Source of the DNA: Micromonospora sp. NBC_01699
GTDB taxonomy: Bacteria; Actinomycetota; Actinomycetes; Mycobacteriales; Micromonosporaceae
Assembly: GCF_036250065.1 (NCBI RefSeq)
Contig: NZ_CP109199.1
Span: 5,456,001-5,520,000 of the forward strand
Length of the DNA: 64,000 bases
Direction: 5' to 3'
Below the pieces are notes generated by a model. It worked only from the letters and a program-made list of their open reading frames with translations, searched no databases and was not told the DNA's origin. Within the stretch, counting starts at the first letter, position 1, and the number at the start of each line of letters is the position of its first letter. Both the position numbers and the translations under genes were made by a program. This document shows, piece by piece, positions 53,929-63,600 of the stretch.

Positions 53929-55617
53929 GTGCGTTTGCCTGATCCTGGGCAGGCGGGCACCCTGGATGACCTGGTCGCCGCTCTGCGACTGCTCAAGGCC
54001 TGGTCGCACGACACGTCGTACGCAGTGATCACTCGTATCGTGAACGATCGCTGGCGGAGGGCGGGCAGGCCCCTCAGCGAGCTGACGAGGAAGAGCACGG
54101 TTGCCGGCTATTTCGCGTTCGGGCGCAGCCGGTTGGACGAGGAACTGTTGGTCGCGATCGTTCTGGCGCTGCGCACCGATGATGAGTACGCCGAACGCTG
54201 GCGGCACGCGCTCCGCGCGATCCGTGCTCAGGTGACGGCGTCGGCGTCGGCGTTCATCGACGCTCGATGCGACCTGCCCTCCGCCCCGGAGGGTTTCATC
54301 GGGCGTCACGCCGAACTGCGGCGTCTCGCCAATCTGAGCGGCGCTGGCGGTACGGTCCTGATCCAGGGCATGCCGGGTGTCGGCAAGACCTGGTTGGCCA
54401 TGCACGCGGCGCATCGTCTGCTGAGCAGTAGTGCCGATGAGTTCATTCAATTGGTGGCTGACCTGCGGGGGTTTGCCGCCGAAGCACCTCCGGCCTGCCC
54501 GTCGGCTGTGCTGGGCAGGTTCCTGCGACATCTCGGCCTGCGGCGCGAACAGATCCCGCGCGACCTTGCCGCTCGGGCCGAGGTCTACCGGGCGCTGCTC
54601 CGCGACGTCCGCGTCCTGGTTGTCCTCGACAACGCCGCCGACGAGAAGACCGTCGCGCCACTGATACCAGACAGCCCGCACCAGAACGTCGTGATCACAA
54701 GTCGGGTCCGGCTGACCGGCCTTCGCGATGCCGCCCACATTCACCTGACCGCACTCGATCCCGCCGAATCCCTCGACCTGCTGCGCTGTGTCGTTGGCGG
54801 CACGCGGATCGACGCCGAGACAGCCGCTGCGGGGCGGATCGCCGCTCGGGTCGGGCAGCATCCCCTGGCGTTGTCGATCGTCGGCAGGCACCTGCGGCAG
54901 CACCCGGACTGGTCGGTGGGCGACTACGCCCGGCCGGTCACGCTGGCGCTAGCGGGCGGCGTCCGCTCGGCCCTCGCGGTGTCCTGCCGTGGCCTGCCAG
55001 CCGGGACCCGACGCGTGCTGCGCCTGCTGGCCCTGCATCCAGCTCAGGACGTCGGCTACCACGCGGTCGCTGCCCTCCTGGACACGGACCTCACGACCAC
55101 CCGCGGGCACCTGCGCGTACTGGTGGACGCGCACCTGGTACGGCAGCCGAGCGCTGGCCGGTACGTCCTTCACGAACTGGTACGGGGCTATGCCGTGGAA
55201 CTCCTCGGGCTGGAGGAACGCGCCAGCCAAGTCCGGGCGGCGATGACCAGGTTGTTCGACTACTACCGCCGGACCGCCGCCGTTGCGGTGTCCCGTCTCG
55301 GCCGCGACGGCGAGGAGGGACACCCGTCACGGCGCCAGGCCAACCTGCCTCGGGTGCCAGACGCTGCCGACGACCCATGGCGCTGGATGGCAGATGAGCA
55401 CGCCAACCTGCTGCTCATGACGGCCCTTGCCGCCGACCGCGGCCGGCCGGGACTCGCCCGTGATCTGGCCACCGCCCTGTGGCGGTACCAGTGCGCGATA
55501 GGTGCCGTCCGCCCGCGTCCGAGATCGTCCGAGGTGGCTCACCACCCCGCAAGGGCTGCCCACAGTGGGCTGGAGGAGTTTTTACGAGAAGAAGATGTCC
55601 CCGAGGAGACGGCATGA
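53929..55617 (+). CDS. NB-ARC STAND regulator of the peptide-export operon
   Basis: About 562 residues. An N-terminal HTH-like region (TLDDLVAALRLLKAWSHDTS, ITRIVNDRWRRAGRP) precedes an NB-ARC ATPase with Walker A VLIQGMPGVGKTWLAMHAAH and Walker B RVLVVLDNAADEKTVAPLIP, then a winged-helix segment (LHELVRGYAVELLGL). There is no long TPR part. GTG 53929 has GGAAAGAGAA just upstream and fits the family start; ATG 53830 is in frame but would leave only 34 bases for divergent promoters. It heads an operon of five overlapping genes, so regulator and export machine are made together. Confidence 0.8.
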   Translation: MRLPDPGQAGTLDDLVAALRLLKAWSHDTSYAVITRIVNDRWRRAGRPLSELTRKSTVAGYFAFGRSRLDEELLVAIVLALRTDDEYAERWRHALRAIRAQVTASASAFIDARCDLPSAPEGFIGRHAELRRLANLSGAGGTVLIQGMPGVGKTWLAMHAAHRLLSSSADEFIQLVADLRGFAAEAPPACPSAVLGRFLRHLGLRREQIPRDLAARAEVYRALLRDVRVLVVLDNAADEKTVAPLIPDSPHQNVVITSRVRLTGLRDAAHIHLTALDPAESLDLLRCVVGGTRIDAETAAAGRIAARVGQHPLALSIVGRHLRQHPDWSVGDYARPVTLALAGGVRSALAVSCRGLPAGTRRVLRLLALHPAQDVGYHAVAALLDTDLTTTRGHLRVLVDAHLVRQPSAGRYVLHELVRGYAVELLGLEERASQVRAAMTRLFDYYRRTAAVAVSRLGRDGEEGHPSRRQANLPRVPDAADDPWRWMADEHANLLLMTALAADRGRPGLARDLATALWRYQCAIGAVRPRPRSSEVAHHPARAAHSGLEEFLREEDVPEETA

Positions 55618-56120
55618 ACGCTCTGCCATTCGCAGTTTCCCTGATCGGCGCACTGTGCCTACTCAACCTGCTACTGACCTTCGGAGTGATCCGGCGGCTG
55701 CGGCAGGGCACCGGGTCGCTTCCGGCGCCGGGCAACGCCATGCAGGGTCCCCCGATGGCCACGGTCGGCACCATCGTCCGGGGCACCGCATCCGACTGGG
55801 ACGGTGAGACGGTGGTCGGCTTTTTCACCCCCGGCTGTGGCCCGTGCGAGCAGCAGCTTCCCGCGTTCATCGAGTACGCCCGCACACGAGAGCAGGTACT
55901 GGCCGTGGTCTTCGATCCGGCCAACGAATCCGCCAAGCTGGTTCGTGAGTTGGGGCAGGTCGCCCGGGTGGTCGTCGAGGATGTCCCCGATGGTGCCTAT
56001 CAGAAGGTCTTCCAGGTCAAGGGCTACCCCGGCTACTGCGTCGTGCGCGACGGCACCATCGTCTCGGTCGCGGGCCGCGCTGGGGACCTCGATGACCAGG
56101 CGGCGCGGATCGCAGCATGA
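55614..56120 (+). CDS. TlpA-like membrane-anchored thioredoxin
   Basis: A 168-residue protein with an N-terminal helix (PFAVSLIGALCLLNLLLTFG) and an extracytoplasmic thioredoxin fold. The active motif is GFFTPGCGPCEQQLPAF (Cys75-Cys78), and YPGY holds the cis-Pro position. ATG 55614 overlaps the regulator stop (ATGA). It should oxidise or shuffle disulfides outside the membrane, in partnership with the MauE-like protein at the operon end (inference from family and context). Confidence 0.85.
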   Translation: MNALPFAVSLIGALCLLNLLLTFGVIRRLRQGTGSLPAPGNAMQGPPMATVGTIVRGTASDWDGETVVGFFTPGCGPCEQQLPAFIEYARTREQVLAVVFDPANESAKLVRELGQVARVVVEDVPDGAYQKVFQVKGYPGYCVVRDGTIVSVAGRAGDLDDQAARIAA

Positions 56121-57919
56121 TCCGAACCCTCAGGTACGTCGCCGCCCTGGTATGGCAGGCGGCCCCGCTGGCGGCCTGCGCGTACCTCATGCTGGCGTTT
56201 GTGGCCGGGCTCACCCCGGTGATAGTCGCATGGCTGACGAAGCTGGCCATCGACGAGCTGGTCTCCGGCGCGTCGATGCGCGTGCTGCTCGGCCTGGCGG
56301 CCGGGCTCGTCGCGACCGGCACGACCGCCGCGCTGATCCCGCCGTGGAACGACTACCTGCGCGTGAGCCTCGGACGGTCGGTCGGTGCGCACAGTCTCGC
56401 CCGACTCTTCACTGCGGTGAATCGTTTCGCCGGCCTGGCCCGATTCGAGAATCCGGCGTTCCAGGATCGGCTGCGGCTGGCGCAGCAGGCCACGGGAATG
56501 TCGTCTCAGCTGGTCGACGACGCCCAGCAAGTGGTGCGGGGCCTGCTCATCGTCGCCGGCTTCGTCGGGTCGCTGATCGTCCTCAGCCCGCTGATGGTCG
56601 TCATCGTGCTGCTCGCCGTGATACCGACGCTCGTGGCCGAAGTGGCGCTGGCCCGCCAACGCGCCGATCTCACCTGGCGGATCGGCCCGGCCGAGCGGCG
56701 CGAAGCCTTCTACGCGCAATTGCTCGGCGGCGTCCAGGCGGCGAAGGAAATCCGGCTGTTCGGGTTCGGCGGGTGGCTACGCGACCGCATGCTCGCCGAG
56801 CGCCGCTCAGTCGACCAGGCGAAGCGGGTCCTGGATCGGCGGGATGCCCGGACCCAGAGTGTCCTATCCGGCGCGGCGGCGCTTGTCGCCGGTGGCGGCC
56901 TGGTCTGGGCCCTGTTGGCGGCCCGCTCCGGCAACCTCACCGTCGGTGACCTGTCGATGTTCGTCGCGGCAGTGGCCGGAGTGCAGGCCGGGCTGTCCGG
57001 GATGGTCAACCAGTACGCCGGTGTTCACCACCAGATGCTCCTCTTTACCCACTACCTCGACGTGGTCGACGCGCCGCCCGATCTCCCCGAACCAGAGCCG
57101 GCCCGGGAGGTATCCGCGCTGCGCGACGGCATCGAGCTGCGCGACGTGTGGTTCCGGTACAGCGACGACCATCCCTGGGTGTTGCGCGGTGTCAACCTCC
57201 GCATCCCACACGGAAAGGCGGTGGCGCTGGTCGGACTCAACGGTGCGGGGAAGAGCACACTGGTGAAACTGCTCTGCCGGTTCTACGATCCGACCGCCGG
57301 GGCCATCTACTGGGACGGCATCGACATCAAGAGCTTCCGCCCCGCCGATCTGCGGGCCCGGCTCGGGGCCGTCTTTCAGGACTACGTCAACTACGACCTG
57401 ACCGCACGCGAAAACATCGCAGTCGGCGATCTGACCGCCCTCGCTGACGAGGCGCGCCTAGCTGGTGCGGCTCGGCTCGCCGGTATCCACGACGTTCTGG
57501 AAAGCCTGCCGCGCGGGTACGACACGCTGCTGACCCGGATGTTCTTCAGCCAGGCAGACAGGGCTGATCCGGAGACCGGCGTACTCCTGTCCGGTGGACA
57601 GTGGCAGCGGCTCGCCCTCGCGCGGGCGTTTCTCCGCGACCGGCGGGATCTACTCATTCTGGACGAGCCCAGTGCCGGGTTGGACGCAGAGGCCGAGTAC
57701 GAACTGCACGGCCGCATCAGACAACACCGGGACGACCGCACCAGCCTGCTCATCTCGCACCGGCTTGCCGCCGTCCGTGACGCCGACCTGATCGTGGTAC
57801 TGGCCGACGGCGTGATCGCGGAACACGGCGACCACACGGCGCTGATCGGACGCGGCGAACTCTATGCACGCCTGTTCACCTTGCAGGCCTCGGGTTACCG
57901 GGAGGAGGCGGCGGCATGA
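56117..57919 (+). CDS. ABC exporter, fused membrane and ATPase domains
   Basis: A 600-residue half-transporter that would work as a homodimer. Six helices (about residues 1-310) are followed by the ATPase: Walker A VGLNGAGKSTLVKLL, Q-loop GAVFQDYVNYDLTARENIAV, signature LLSGGQWQRLALARAF, Walker B LLILDEPSAGLDAEAEYEL and the switch His in LLISHRLAAV. No N-terminal C39 peptidase domain is present, so leader removal must be by another protease; the next gene supplies one. ATG 56117 overlaps the previous stop. Confidence 0.9.
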   Translation: MIRTLRYVAALVWQAAPLAACAYLMLAFVAGLTPVIVAWLTKLAIDELVSGASMRVLLGLAAGLVATGTTAALIPPWNDYLRVSLGRSVGAHSLARLFTAVNRFAGLARFENPAFQDRLRLAQQATGMSSQLVDDAQQVVRGLLIVAGFVGSLIVLSPLMVVIVLLAVIPTLVAEVALARQRADLTWRIGPAERREAFYAQLLGGVQAAKEIRLFGFGGWLRDRMLAERRSVDQAKRVLDRRDARTQSVLSGAAALVAGGGLVWALLAARSGNLTVGDLSMFVAAVAGVQAGLSGMVNQYAGVHHQMLLFTHYLDVVDAPPDLPEPEPAREVSALRDGIELRDVWFRYSDDHPWVLRGVNLRIPHGKAVALVGLNGAGKSTLVKLLCRFYDPTAGAIYWDGIDIKSFRPADLRARLGAVFQDYVNYDLTARENIAVGDLTALADEARLAGAARLAGIHDVLESLPRGYDTLLTRMFFSQADRADPETGVLLSGGQWQRLALARAFLRDRRDLLILDEPSAGLDAEAEYELHGRIRQHRDDRTSLLISHRLAAVRDADLIVVLADGVIAEHGDHTALIGRGELYARLFTLQASGYREEAAA

Positions 57920-58317
57920 TCCTGGCACTACTCGGTGTGGCCGTCCTGGCCAGCGGACTCGGCTGGCTACGGCTTGGCTGGCTCGTGGTCACCGTCACCG
58001 GGCAGAGCATGCGGCCGACGATGCAACCCGGCGACCGCATCCTGGTCAGGCGGACCTCCACAGGTCGAATTCGGGCCGGACAGATTGTGGTGCTCGATGC
58101 CAATCCCGGTTGGATCATCAAGCGGGTGGCGGCAGCGCCGGGCGACCGGGTACTGCCCGGTCTTGCCCCCGACGCTGAGGACCGGGTACCACCGGGACGA
58201 CTGCTGCTGCTCGGCGACAACCGCAGCAGGAGCAGCGACTCGCGGCAGCACGGCTACTACGACGGCACACACCTGGTCGGCGTGGCCGTCCGGTCCCTGA
58301 CGAGGAGGAAGACATGA
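57916..58317 (+). CDS. S26 signal-peptidase-like protease
   Basis: A 133-residue membrane protease, shorter than a usual actinomycete signal peptidase (about 200-300 residues). One helix (LALLGVAVLASGLGWLRLGWLVV) is followed by the Ser motif GQSMRPTMQPGD (Ser31) and the Lys motif IIKRVAAAPGDRVLPG (Lys69), then LLLLGDNRSRSSDSRQHG. Its size and position suggest a dedicated leader peptidase for the divergent peptide, cleaving after the Ala-rich leader (inference). ATG 57916 overlaps the exporter stop. Confidence 0.85.
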   Translation: MILALLGVAVLASGLGWLRLGWLVVTVTGQSMRPTMQPGDRILVRRTSTGRIRAGQIVVLDANPGWIIKRVAAAPGDRVLPGLAPDAEDRVPPGRLLLLGDNRSRSSDSRQHGYYDGTHLVGVAVRSLTRRKT

Positions 58318-58829
58318 CGTACCTGGCCATCGGTTGCCGGGTCCTGATCGGCGTGGTGTTCGCCGTCGCGGTGGCCGGCAAGCTATGGAAACCAACCGCG
58401 TTCGCCGGCTTCGTCTCGTCGGTACGGGCGATGGGTGTACTGCCACCAGCTCTGGCCCGCCCGGCGGCTACCGCAGTGGTGGCTGCCGAGCTCACGATCG
58501 TGCTCGCCGTGGTCGGCCCGGCCCGCGGGGCGGGCATACTCGGGTTCGGGTTAGCCGCGGCGCTGCTGATCGCGCTCACCGCCGGCATCGCGATGTCGCT
58601 GGCCCGAGGCAGCCGCGCACCCTGCCGGTGCTTCGGCCGCTCCGAGACACCATTGGGCGTCCGTCACGTCGGCCGCAACATCGCGCTGGTCGCCGTAGCC
58701 TTTGTCGGGCTACTCGCCTCGCTGTCCAGCACGCCTGTCGAGCTGGGATTCGCTGTGACGGTTGCGGTGGCCGGTGCTGTGGTGGGCAGTCTGGTCGTCA
58801 TGCTCGACGACATCATCACACTGCTGTAG
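58314..58829 (+). CDS. MauE/DoxX-like redox membrane protein
   Basis: A 171-residue protein with four helices (IGCRVLIGVVFAVAVAGKLW; ATAVVAAELTIVLAVVG; GFGLAAALLIALTAGIAMSL; ALVAVAFVGLLASLS) and the MauE motif RAPCRCFGRSE (Cys104, Cys106). MauE-like proteins help form disulfides, passing electrons from TlpA-like partners to the membrane pool (known or proposed for the family). Last gene of the overlapping operon; ATG 58314 overlaps the protease stop. Confidence 0.85.
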   Translation: MTYLAIGCRVLIGVVFAVAVAGKLWKPTAFAGFVSSVRAMGVLPPALARPAATAVVAAELTIVLAVVGPARGAGILGFGLAAALLIALTAGIAMSLARGSRAPCRCFGRSETPLGVRHVGRNIALVAVAFVGLLASLSSTPVELGFAVTVAVAGAVVGSLVVMLDDIITLL

Positions 58830-59088
58830 GCCATATCTGCGGCGCGGTACACGACGCGCACCGGTCGATCGCAATGGTTCGACGTAGAGACGGAATGGAA
58901 GATCCGGTCAACGCGTGTCGGCGATCATCTCACGGGGTTAGCCGCGAGTTAACAATGCATGATCGTAAGCCGGACACGGGCAAACAGCCCGGCGAGTCCA
59001 TGTTGGTGGCGCAGACCGTAGCCGACACTCCACGCACGACTTCTTGGCGCGGCAACACCAACCAACGCGCGGGTCCGGTAGGGGTGAC

Positions 59089-59116
59089 GGGGCAGTCGAC
59101 CTGCGCCGACTGCCCC
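59089..59116. terminator. Terminator flanking the small acidic ORF
   Basis: A perfect 10-bp stem (GGGGCAGTCG / CGACTGCCCC) with an 8-base loop, 6 bases past the stop of the minus-strand acidic ORF; it could also end the peptide-export operon. Confidence 0.65.
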
Positions 59117-59122
59117 GGACGG

Positions 59123-59221
59123 TCACTCGCCGTCGATCTCGACGTCGATGCCGACGTCCTCCAGTACGTCCTCAAGCTCGTCGAGGTCTTCCTGGATTTC
59201 CTCTACGAGGTCGTCGAACAT
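59123..59221 (-). CDS. Tiny acidic protein (32 residues)
   Basis: The minus strand from ATG 59221 encodes 32 residues beginning MFDDLVEEIQEDLDELEDVL and ending EIDGE, more than half Asp or Glu, with the pattern of one amphipathic helix. Support for a real gene is a promoter-like pair upstream (59278-59306), GGAAGG 12 bases before the start, and a perfect terminator 6 bases after the stop. Its role is unknown; a DNA-mimic, a chaperone-like partner or an immunity function are guesses. Confidence 0.5.
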   Translation of the reverse strand: MFDDLVEEIQEDLDELEDVLEDVGIDVEIDGE

Positions 59222-59277
59222 CCTGTTGACCTGCCTTCCGGGGACGTGAGCGTACCTCGCAGGCGCGAAGCAGGCAT

Positions 59278-59306
59278 AACGTACTATTTACGCAAAGCGC
59301 CGTCAA
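59278..59306 (-). promoter_or_regulatory. Sigma-70-like promoter for the small acidic ORF
   Basis: On the minus strand, TTGACG (59306-59301) is followed by exactly 17 bases and TACGTT (59283-59278). The predicted start of transcription is about 50 bases before ATG 59221. Confidence 0.5.
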
Positions 59307-59568
59307 CCAGTCTCTCGTACACCTGGCTTGCAGGTGTTCCCGCCGAAAATGGGCGAGCTGGTGACCACGTTCCCCGGAGCTGCGCACCATTGTGCACGAT
59401 GTCGCTGTTCGGCCGGATCGGCGAATTGAAGGCGCACATAATGACGCCGCGGTCGTTACTGGCGAAGGAGTGGGCGTACGCAGCGTCCCGAGCGCATCCG
59501 GAGACCCTGGACGGTCTCGGTGACCTCGGCGCGACTCCGCTCGCCCGAAGGTGCGACCGGTGCGCCTC

Positions 59569-59588
59569 AATGTGACCTAGGTCACATT
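59569..59588. promoter_or_regulatory. Perfect GlxR/CRP-type binding site
   Basis: TGTGACCTAGGTCACA (59571-59586) fits TGTGA-N2-TA-N2-TCACA, the GlxR/Crp consensus in actinobacteria, and is perfectly palindromic over 20 bases. It lies 236 bases before the DUF4132 gene start. Confidence 0.65.
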
Positions 59589-59823
59589 CCTCTCGCTTGT
59601 CCGGCTACCGTTCGGCCGTCCGCAGTGGTTCCGAACCGGCCGGACCTGCCGACTCCCACAGATCCCGCCCTTGTCGTTGCGTCGGACTCGACCCCGGTAC
59701 GCCCGCCACCGCCGCCGGCGGACTCCTGTCCTGTCGGTCACTACTGTTAGCGTCGCTACATCGTTGATCGAGGACGATTTATCATGAAATCTGGCTGATT
59801 CTCCACTACGGAGGGTATTCCTG

Positions 59824-60681
59824 ATGGGCTGGCTGCCGGTGGGGGACTCATACGAGATCTCCCTTGTGGACGGAAGGGTGGCGGCTCGGTCCATCGGCCT
59901 GCGCGCCACCGGCCGCCCACTGAAGACCCTGCCGAAGGCGTTGCGCGACGACCCCGAGGTGGACCGGTTACGCCAGCTCGCCCAGTGGCTGGACCGGCAC
60001 GCCGCCGAATGCCTGGCCCGGATCGACGCCTGGGTGGTGTCCTCGCTGCCGGTGCCGACCGGGCTGCTGGCCCGGGTCTGGCCGGACCCGGGCTGGCAGG
60101 ACGCGCTGCGCGACCTCGTGGTGCTCGGCGACGACCCGGCCGAGCCGGGCTTCCTGCGAGAGGTCACCGACACCGGTGACCTGCGCGTGGTCAACCTCGA
60201 CGGGGAAACCGTCCGGCTCTCGCCGACCATCGCCACGCTGCCCCATCCGGTGCGCCTGCCCGATCTGACCGACCTGCGCGAGTTCGCCGACGAACTGGAC
60301 ATCAGCCAGCGGATCGAGCAACTGCACCGGGGCATCTGGAGCAAACCCGGCGACCTGAAGGACCGCGACACCACGATCACCGACTTCTGCGGCATCACGG
60401 TCCCCAACCGGCTGGCCGCCCGCGCCGCCACGCTCGGCTTCCGGGTCGCCGGCTCACAGGTCACGTGCCGGATCTGGGAGACCGGCCGTACGGTCCAGGC
60501 CGCCATCTGGTTCGACGAGGACTACTGGGACTCCGAGGCGACGCTGGGCTCCCTCTCCTGGTCGGTGCTTGACGGCCCGACGCTGCGGTTGACCGACGTC
60601 GGGCCGGTCGCGTGGTCGGAAGGAATGCGGATGGCGACGGCCCTGTCCGGTGCCCTGACCAAAACGGAGAAGAAGGCGTGA
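59824..60681 (+). CDS. DUF4132 domain protein
   Basis: 285 residues. It has typical DUF4132 phrases: LKTLPKALRDDPEVDRLRQL near the N-terminus, then WSKPGDLKDRDTTITDFCGI, VPNRLAARAATLGFRVAG and TVQAAIWFDEDYWDSEATLG. DUF4132 is the C-terminal domain of the MolR/YehI group and is often a stand-alone module beside MoxR ATPase and VWA proteins in actinomycetes. ATG 59824 has GGAGGG 8 bases upstream. Its stop overlaps the next start (GTGA). Molecular role unknown. Confidence 0.7.
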   Translation: MGWLPVGDSYEISLVDGRVAARSIGLRATGRPLKTLPKALRDDPEVDRLRQLAQWLDRHAAECLARIDAWVVSSLPVPTGLLARVWPDPGWQDALRDLVVLGDDPAEPGFLREVTDTGDLRVVNLDGETVRLSPTIATLPHPVRLPDLTDLREFADELDISQRIEQLHRGIWSKPGDLKDRDTTITDFCGITVPNRLAARAATLGFRVAGSQVTCRIWETGRTVQAAIWFDEDYWDSEATLGSLSWSVLDGPTLRLTDVGPVAWSEGMRMATALSGALTKTEKKA

Positions 60682-63600
60682 CCGGGATGACGACCGGGTC
60701 GGGCGAGCAAACGACTGAGAGCCTGCTGGCCGTCGGCGCGGTACTGCCGACCGACACCGCCGGGGCCGGCGACCGGGCGGTGCCGCTCACCGCCCGTACC
60801 TACCGGCACCCGGCCCTCGGCGACCGACTGGTGGTCCGCGTGGTCGACGCCGTACTGGGAGAGGGCGAGGACATCGCCGTCGGGTTCCTGGGTCTGGCAA
60901 CGGCCGCCGCTCCGACCGTCGTCGGGCTGGGCCAGCGCCGCTCGCTGGCGTTTCCGGAGTGGGTGCTGGTGCACCACCCGGCGGACGGCCGGCACGCGCT
61001 GGCGGTGGTGCCGGAGTTGCAGAAACTGGCCAAACAGGCACGGTCGCGGCCGAAGGCCGCCCTGGATGGGCACCAGGTCATCGCCGACCGGTTCGGCCGT
61101 ACGCTGCCGCACTTCCTGCCGACCTTCTACGAGCAGGCGGCGCGGCTGTTCCTCGCCGCCGGGCAGGACACGTACGCGACGCAGTTGTTGAACAAGGCGC
61201 GCAAGGCGGAGGCTCAACACGGCCTGCCGGTCGACCTGGATCGACTGGACGAGGTGTACGTGGAGTTCGCGTCGGCCAAGGTGGTCTCCGCGACCGGGTT
61301 GGCCGGCTACGCGAAGGAGCTCTCCGCGCAGTTGCCGGCCGGCGAGGCGCTGGACCGGTTCTGCCGGCTGGCACTGCGGGCCGCCGCCGCCGGCGTGGTT
61401 CCGTCCGTGCAGTCGGCCAACGCGGTGAAGCGGCTCGTCCGGGCCGCTGGTAAGGCCGGCGCCATCGCTGATGGTGAGGCAGCGTACCTGACCGAGCTGC
61501 TCCGGCTGCCGGTGTCCGCCGAGGCGCCGGCCGGCTGGTGGAAGGCACACCTGCCGGCGGTGGAGGCGCTGGCCGGCCGCGACCCCGCGATCCGGGGCAG
61601 CCTGCTCGACCTGATGCCCACCGACCGGGACGACCTGGTCACCTGGCTGGTCCTGTTGTCCGACACCGGTGCGCTCACCGGACTGTCCGACCCGGAGGTG
61701 CCGGATACGGCCCGGCCACGGGACGGGTCCGTCGGCTGGCTACGCCGCTTCGTGAGCCGAGCCGGCTCCGGCCACCACCGTCGCCGACTGCCGGAGCTGT
61801 ACCCGCTCGTCGAGCGGATGGCCGGCCGACTGCGGGCCGAACTGGCCGACATCGGTGAAACCCTCGCCGTCGACGGCGACCTGGACCTGTGTGACCTGCT
61901 GCTCACCCTCGACGTACCGGTGGCTCCGCCGAAGCGGGACTCCGTGGACCTGGCGCACTGGGTCAAGACCGAGGGGGAGCGGGATCTGCTCGCCGTGGCC
62001 GGCGACGACCGGTTCGTCAGCGCCTTGCGCCGGGGCCTCGACCAGCTCGACGGCCAGCCACACGCCCTGCGCCGGATGGCCGAGACGCCGGGCATCCGGC
62101 CGTTGCTGACCGACTGGCTGCGGGCCCGGATCCGCCACCGCTTCGCCACCGGACTGCCGTACCTGCCAGAGTCGGTGGACTGGCTGGGCAGGCTCCCGGT
62201 CGAGGCGGTGCACCTGGTCTCCGACGACCTGCGCCTGTCCGGTGACCCCGGTAGGGACGGCGACCTCGGCCAGGCCCTCGGCGTTGACCTCGCCGAGCAC
62301 GTCGCCCGCAGCCTGCGTGGCGGGATCATCGACGAGTTGGGCTGGCCGGAGTGGGAGCTGGCCTGGCAGGAGGTTACCGGCGGCGACCACCGGGTCGAGT
62401 GGACCTGGCAGGAAGCCTGGCCGTACGTGATCCTCGGCGGGCCGACCACCGTACGCGTGCTTGGCGCGGAGGGCATCGTGCTCCGCCACGACCTGCGCAT
62501 TCCGGCCGGCGACATGTGGGGCCAGCCCGACTATCACTACGTCGACGGCCAACTCCTGGTCTACTGGCGCTCCGAGGCCCTCGGGTACGACCCACGCGGC
62601 TACTGGCACTCCTCGCCCGACGAGCCACAGCCGATCCACGACGGCCAGCGGCACGCGAACGAGATCACCCTGCCGCTGCCCGGTGGCGGGCGAACCACCG
62701 GCCACGGTGTCCTGCACGTCGGTGACACCGTGATCCCGTCACAGCGGCGGATCATCACCGACGGCATTTCCCACTGGGTCCACGTCCGCGACGCCGACGC
62801 CAACGACAACGACGTAGACGACGACCACGACTGCGGCGTAGGCGACGAACAGGGCCACAGCACGGGCGACCACGGCCACGGCGCGGGCGACGGCGACCAC
62901 GGCTGGCGCGAGTACGACCCCGCCAGCAACACCCAAGGCCGGCGCGGCATGCCCCGGTTCCTGGCCGACCTCCCGCTCGACGGGAGCCGTCTTCGGACAG
63001 CGGACAGTTGGCTGCGCCCAGCCCTGTCCGACCGGGTCACCCCGGCTGCCGTCCCGGTGGACGGTCTACTCGGCTGGCGGGTGGTCACCCTGCCGGACGG
63101 CTCGGTACGCGGCGAGGACCTGGCCGGTCGTACCGTCACCGTGGCCCCGGGCCAGGAGCCGGTCGCGGCGCTGGTGCTGCCCGGCGACGACCGACCACGG
63201 GCCGTCCTCAAGGGTTTCGTCCTGGTCGATCCGGACGGGGTGGTGTCGGCCACGGCCGGGCCGCCGTCCAGCCGGGCCTACACCGCCAGCGCCGTTCCGC
63301 TGCCGGAGCAGAGGTTCCTCGGCAACATGCTGCCTCGGGACCCGGCCGGCTCTGCCGCCCTGCGCCGAGTGGACCGGGACACCGCAGCCGCGCTGCTCAA
63401 GGTCGCCCTCGACGAACGTCGTGCCGCCCTGGCCGAAGCGGCCGCCAGGGAGGCGACCCGCTCCGGGCCGACCAGCGCCCCGCGCACCACCATCGGCCGT
63501 CCCGCCGCCGTCCCGGCGTCCATGGTCGGCGCACCGGCCGGCGGCCCGGGACCAGCCACCACCGGCACCACCACCGGCACCACCACCGGCACCACCACCG

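Larger units (their letters stand above)
59222..59823. other. Regulatory gap before the DUF4132 operon
   Basis: No gene recognised. It contains the minus-strand promoter of the acidic ORF (59278-59306), a perfect GlxR/CRP-type palindrome (59569-59588) and the GGAGGG ribosome site of the DUF4132 gene. Confidence 0.5.

Noticed and set aside
58334-59575. Long plus-strand open frame overlapping the MauE-like gene and the acidic ORF
   Set aside because: Its first half is only another frame of the MauE-like gene and it has no start or ribosome site of its own. The minus-strand acidic ORF has a promoter and terminator, so the plus-strand Asp/Val-rich stretch is most likely its shadow.
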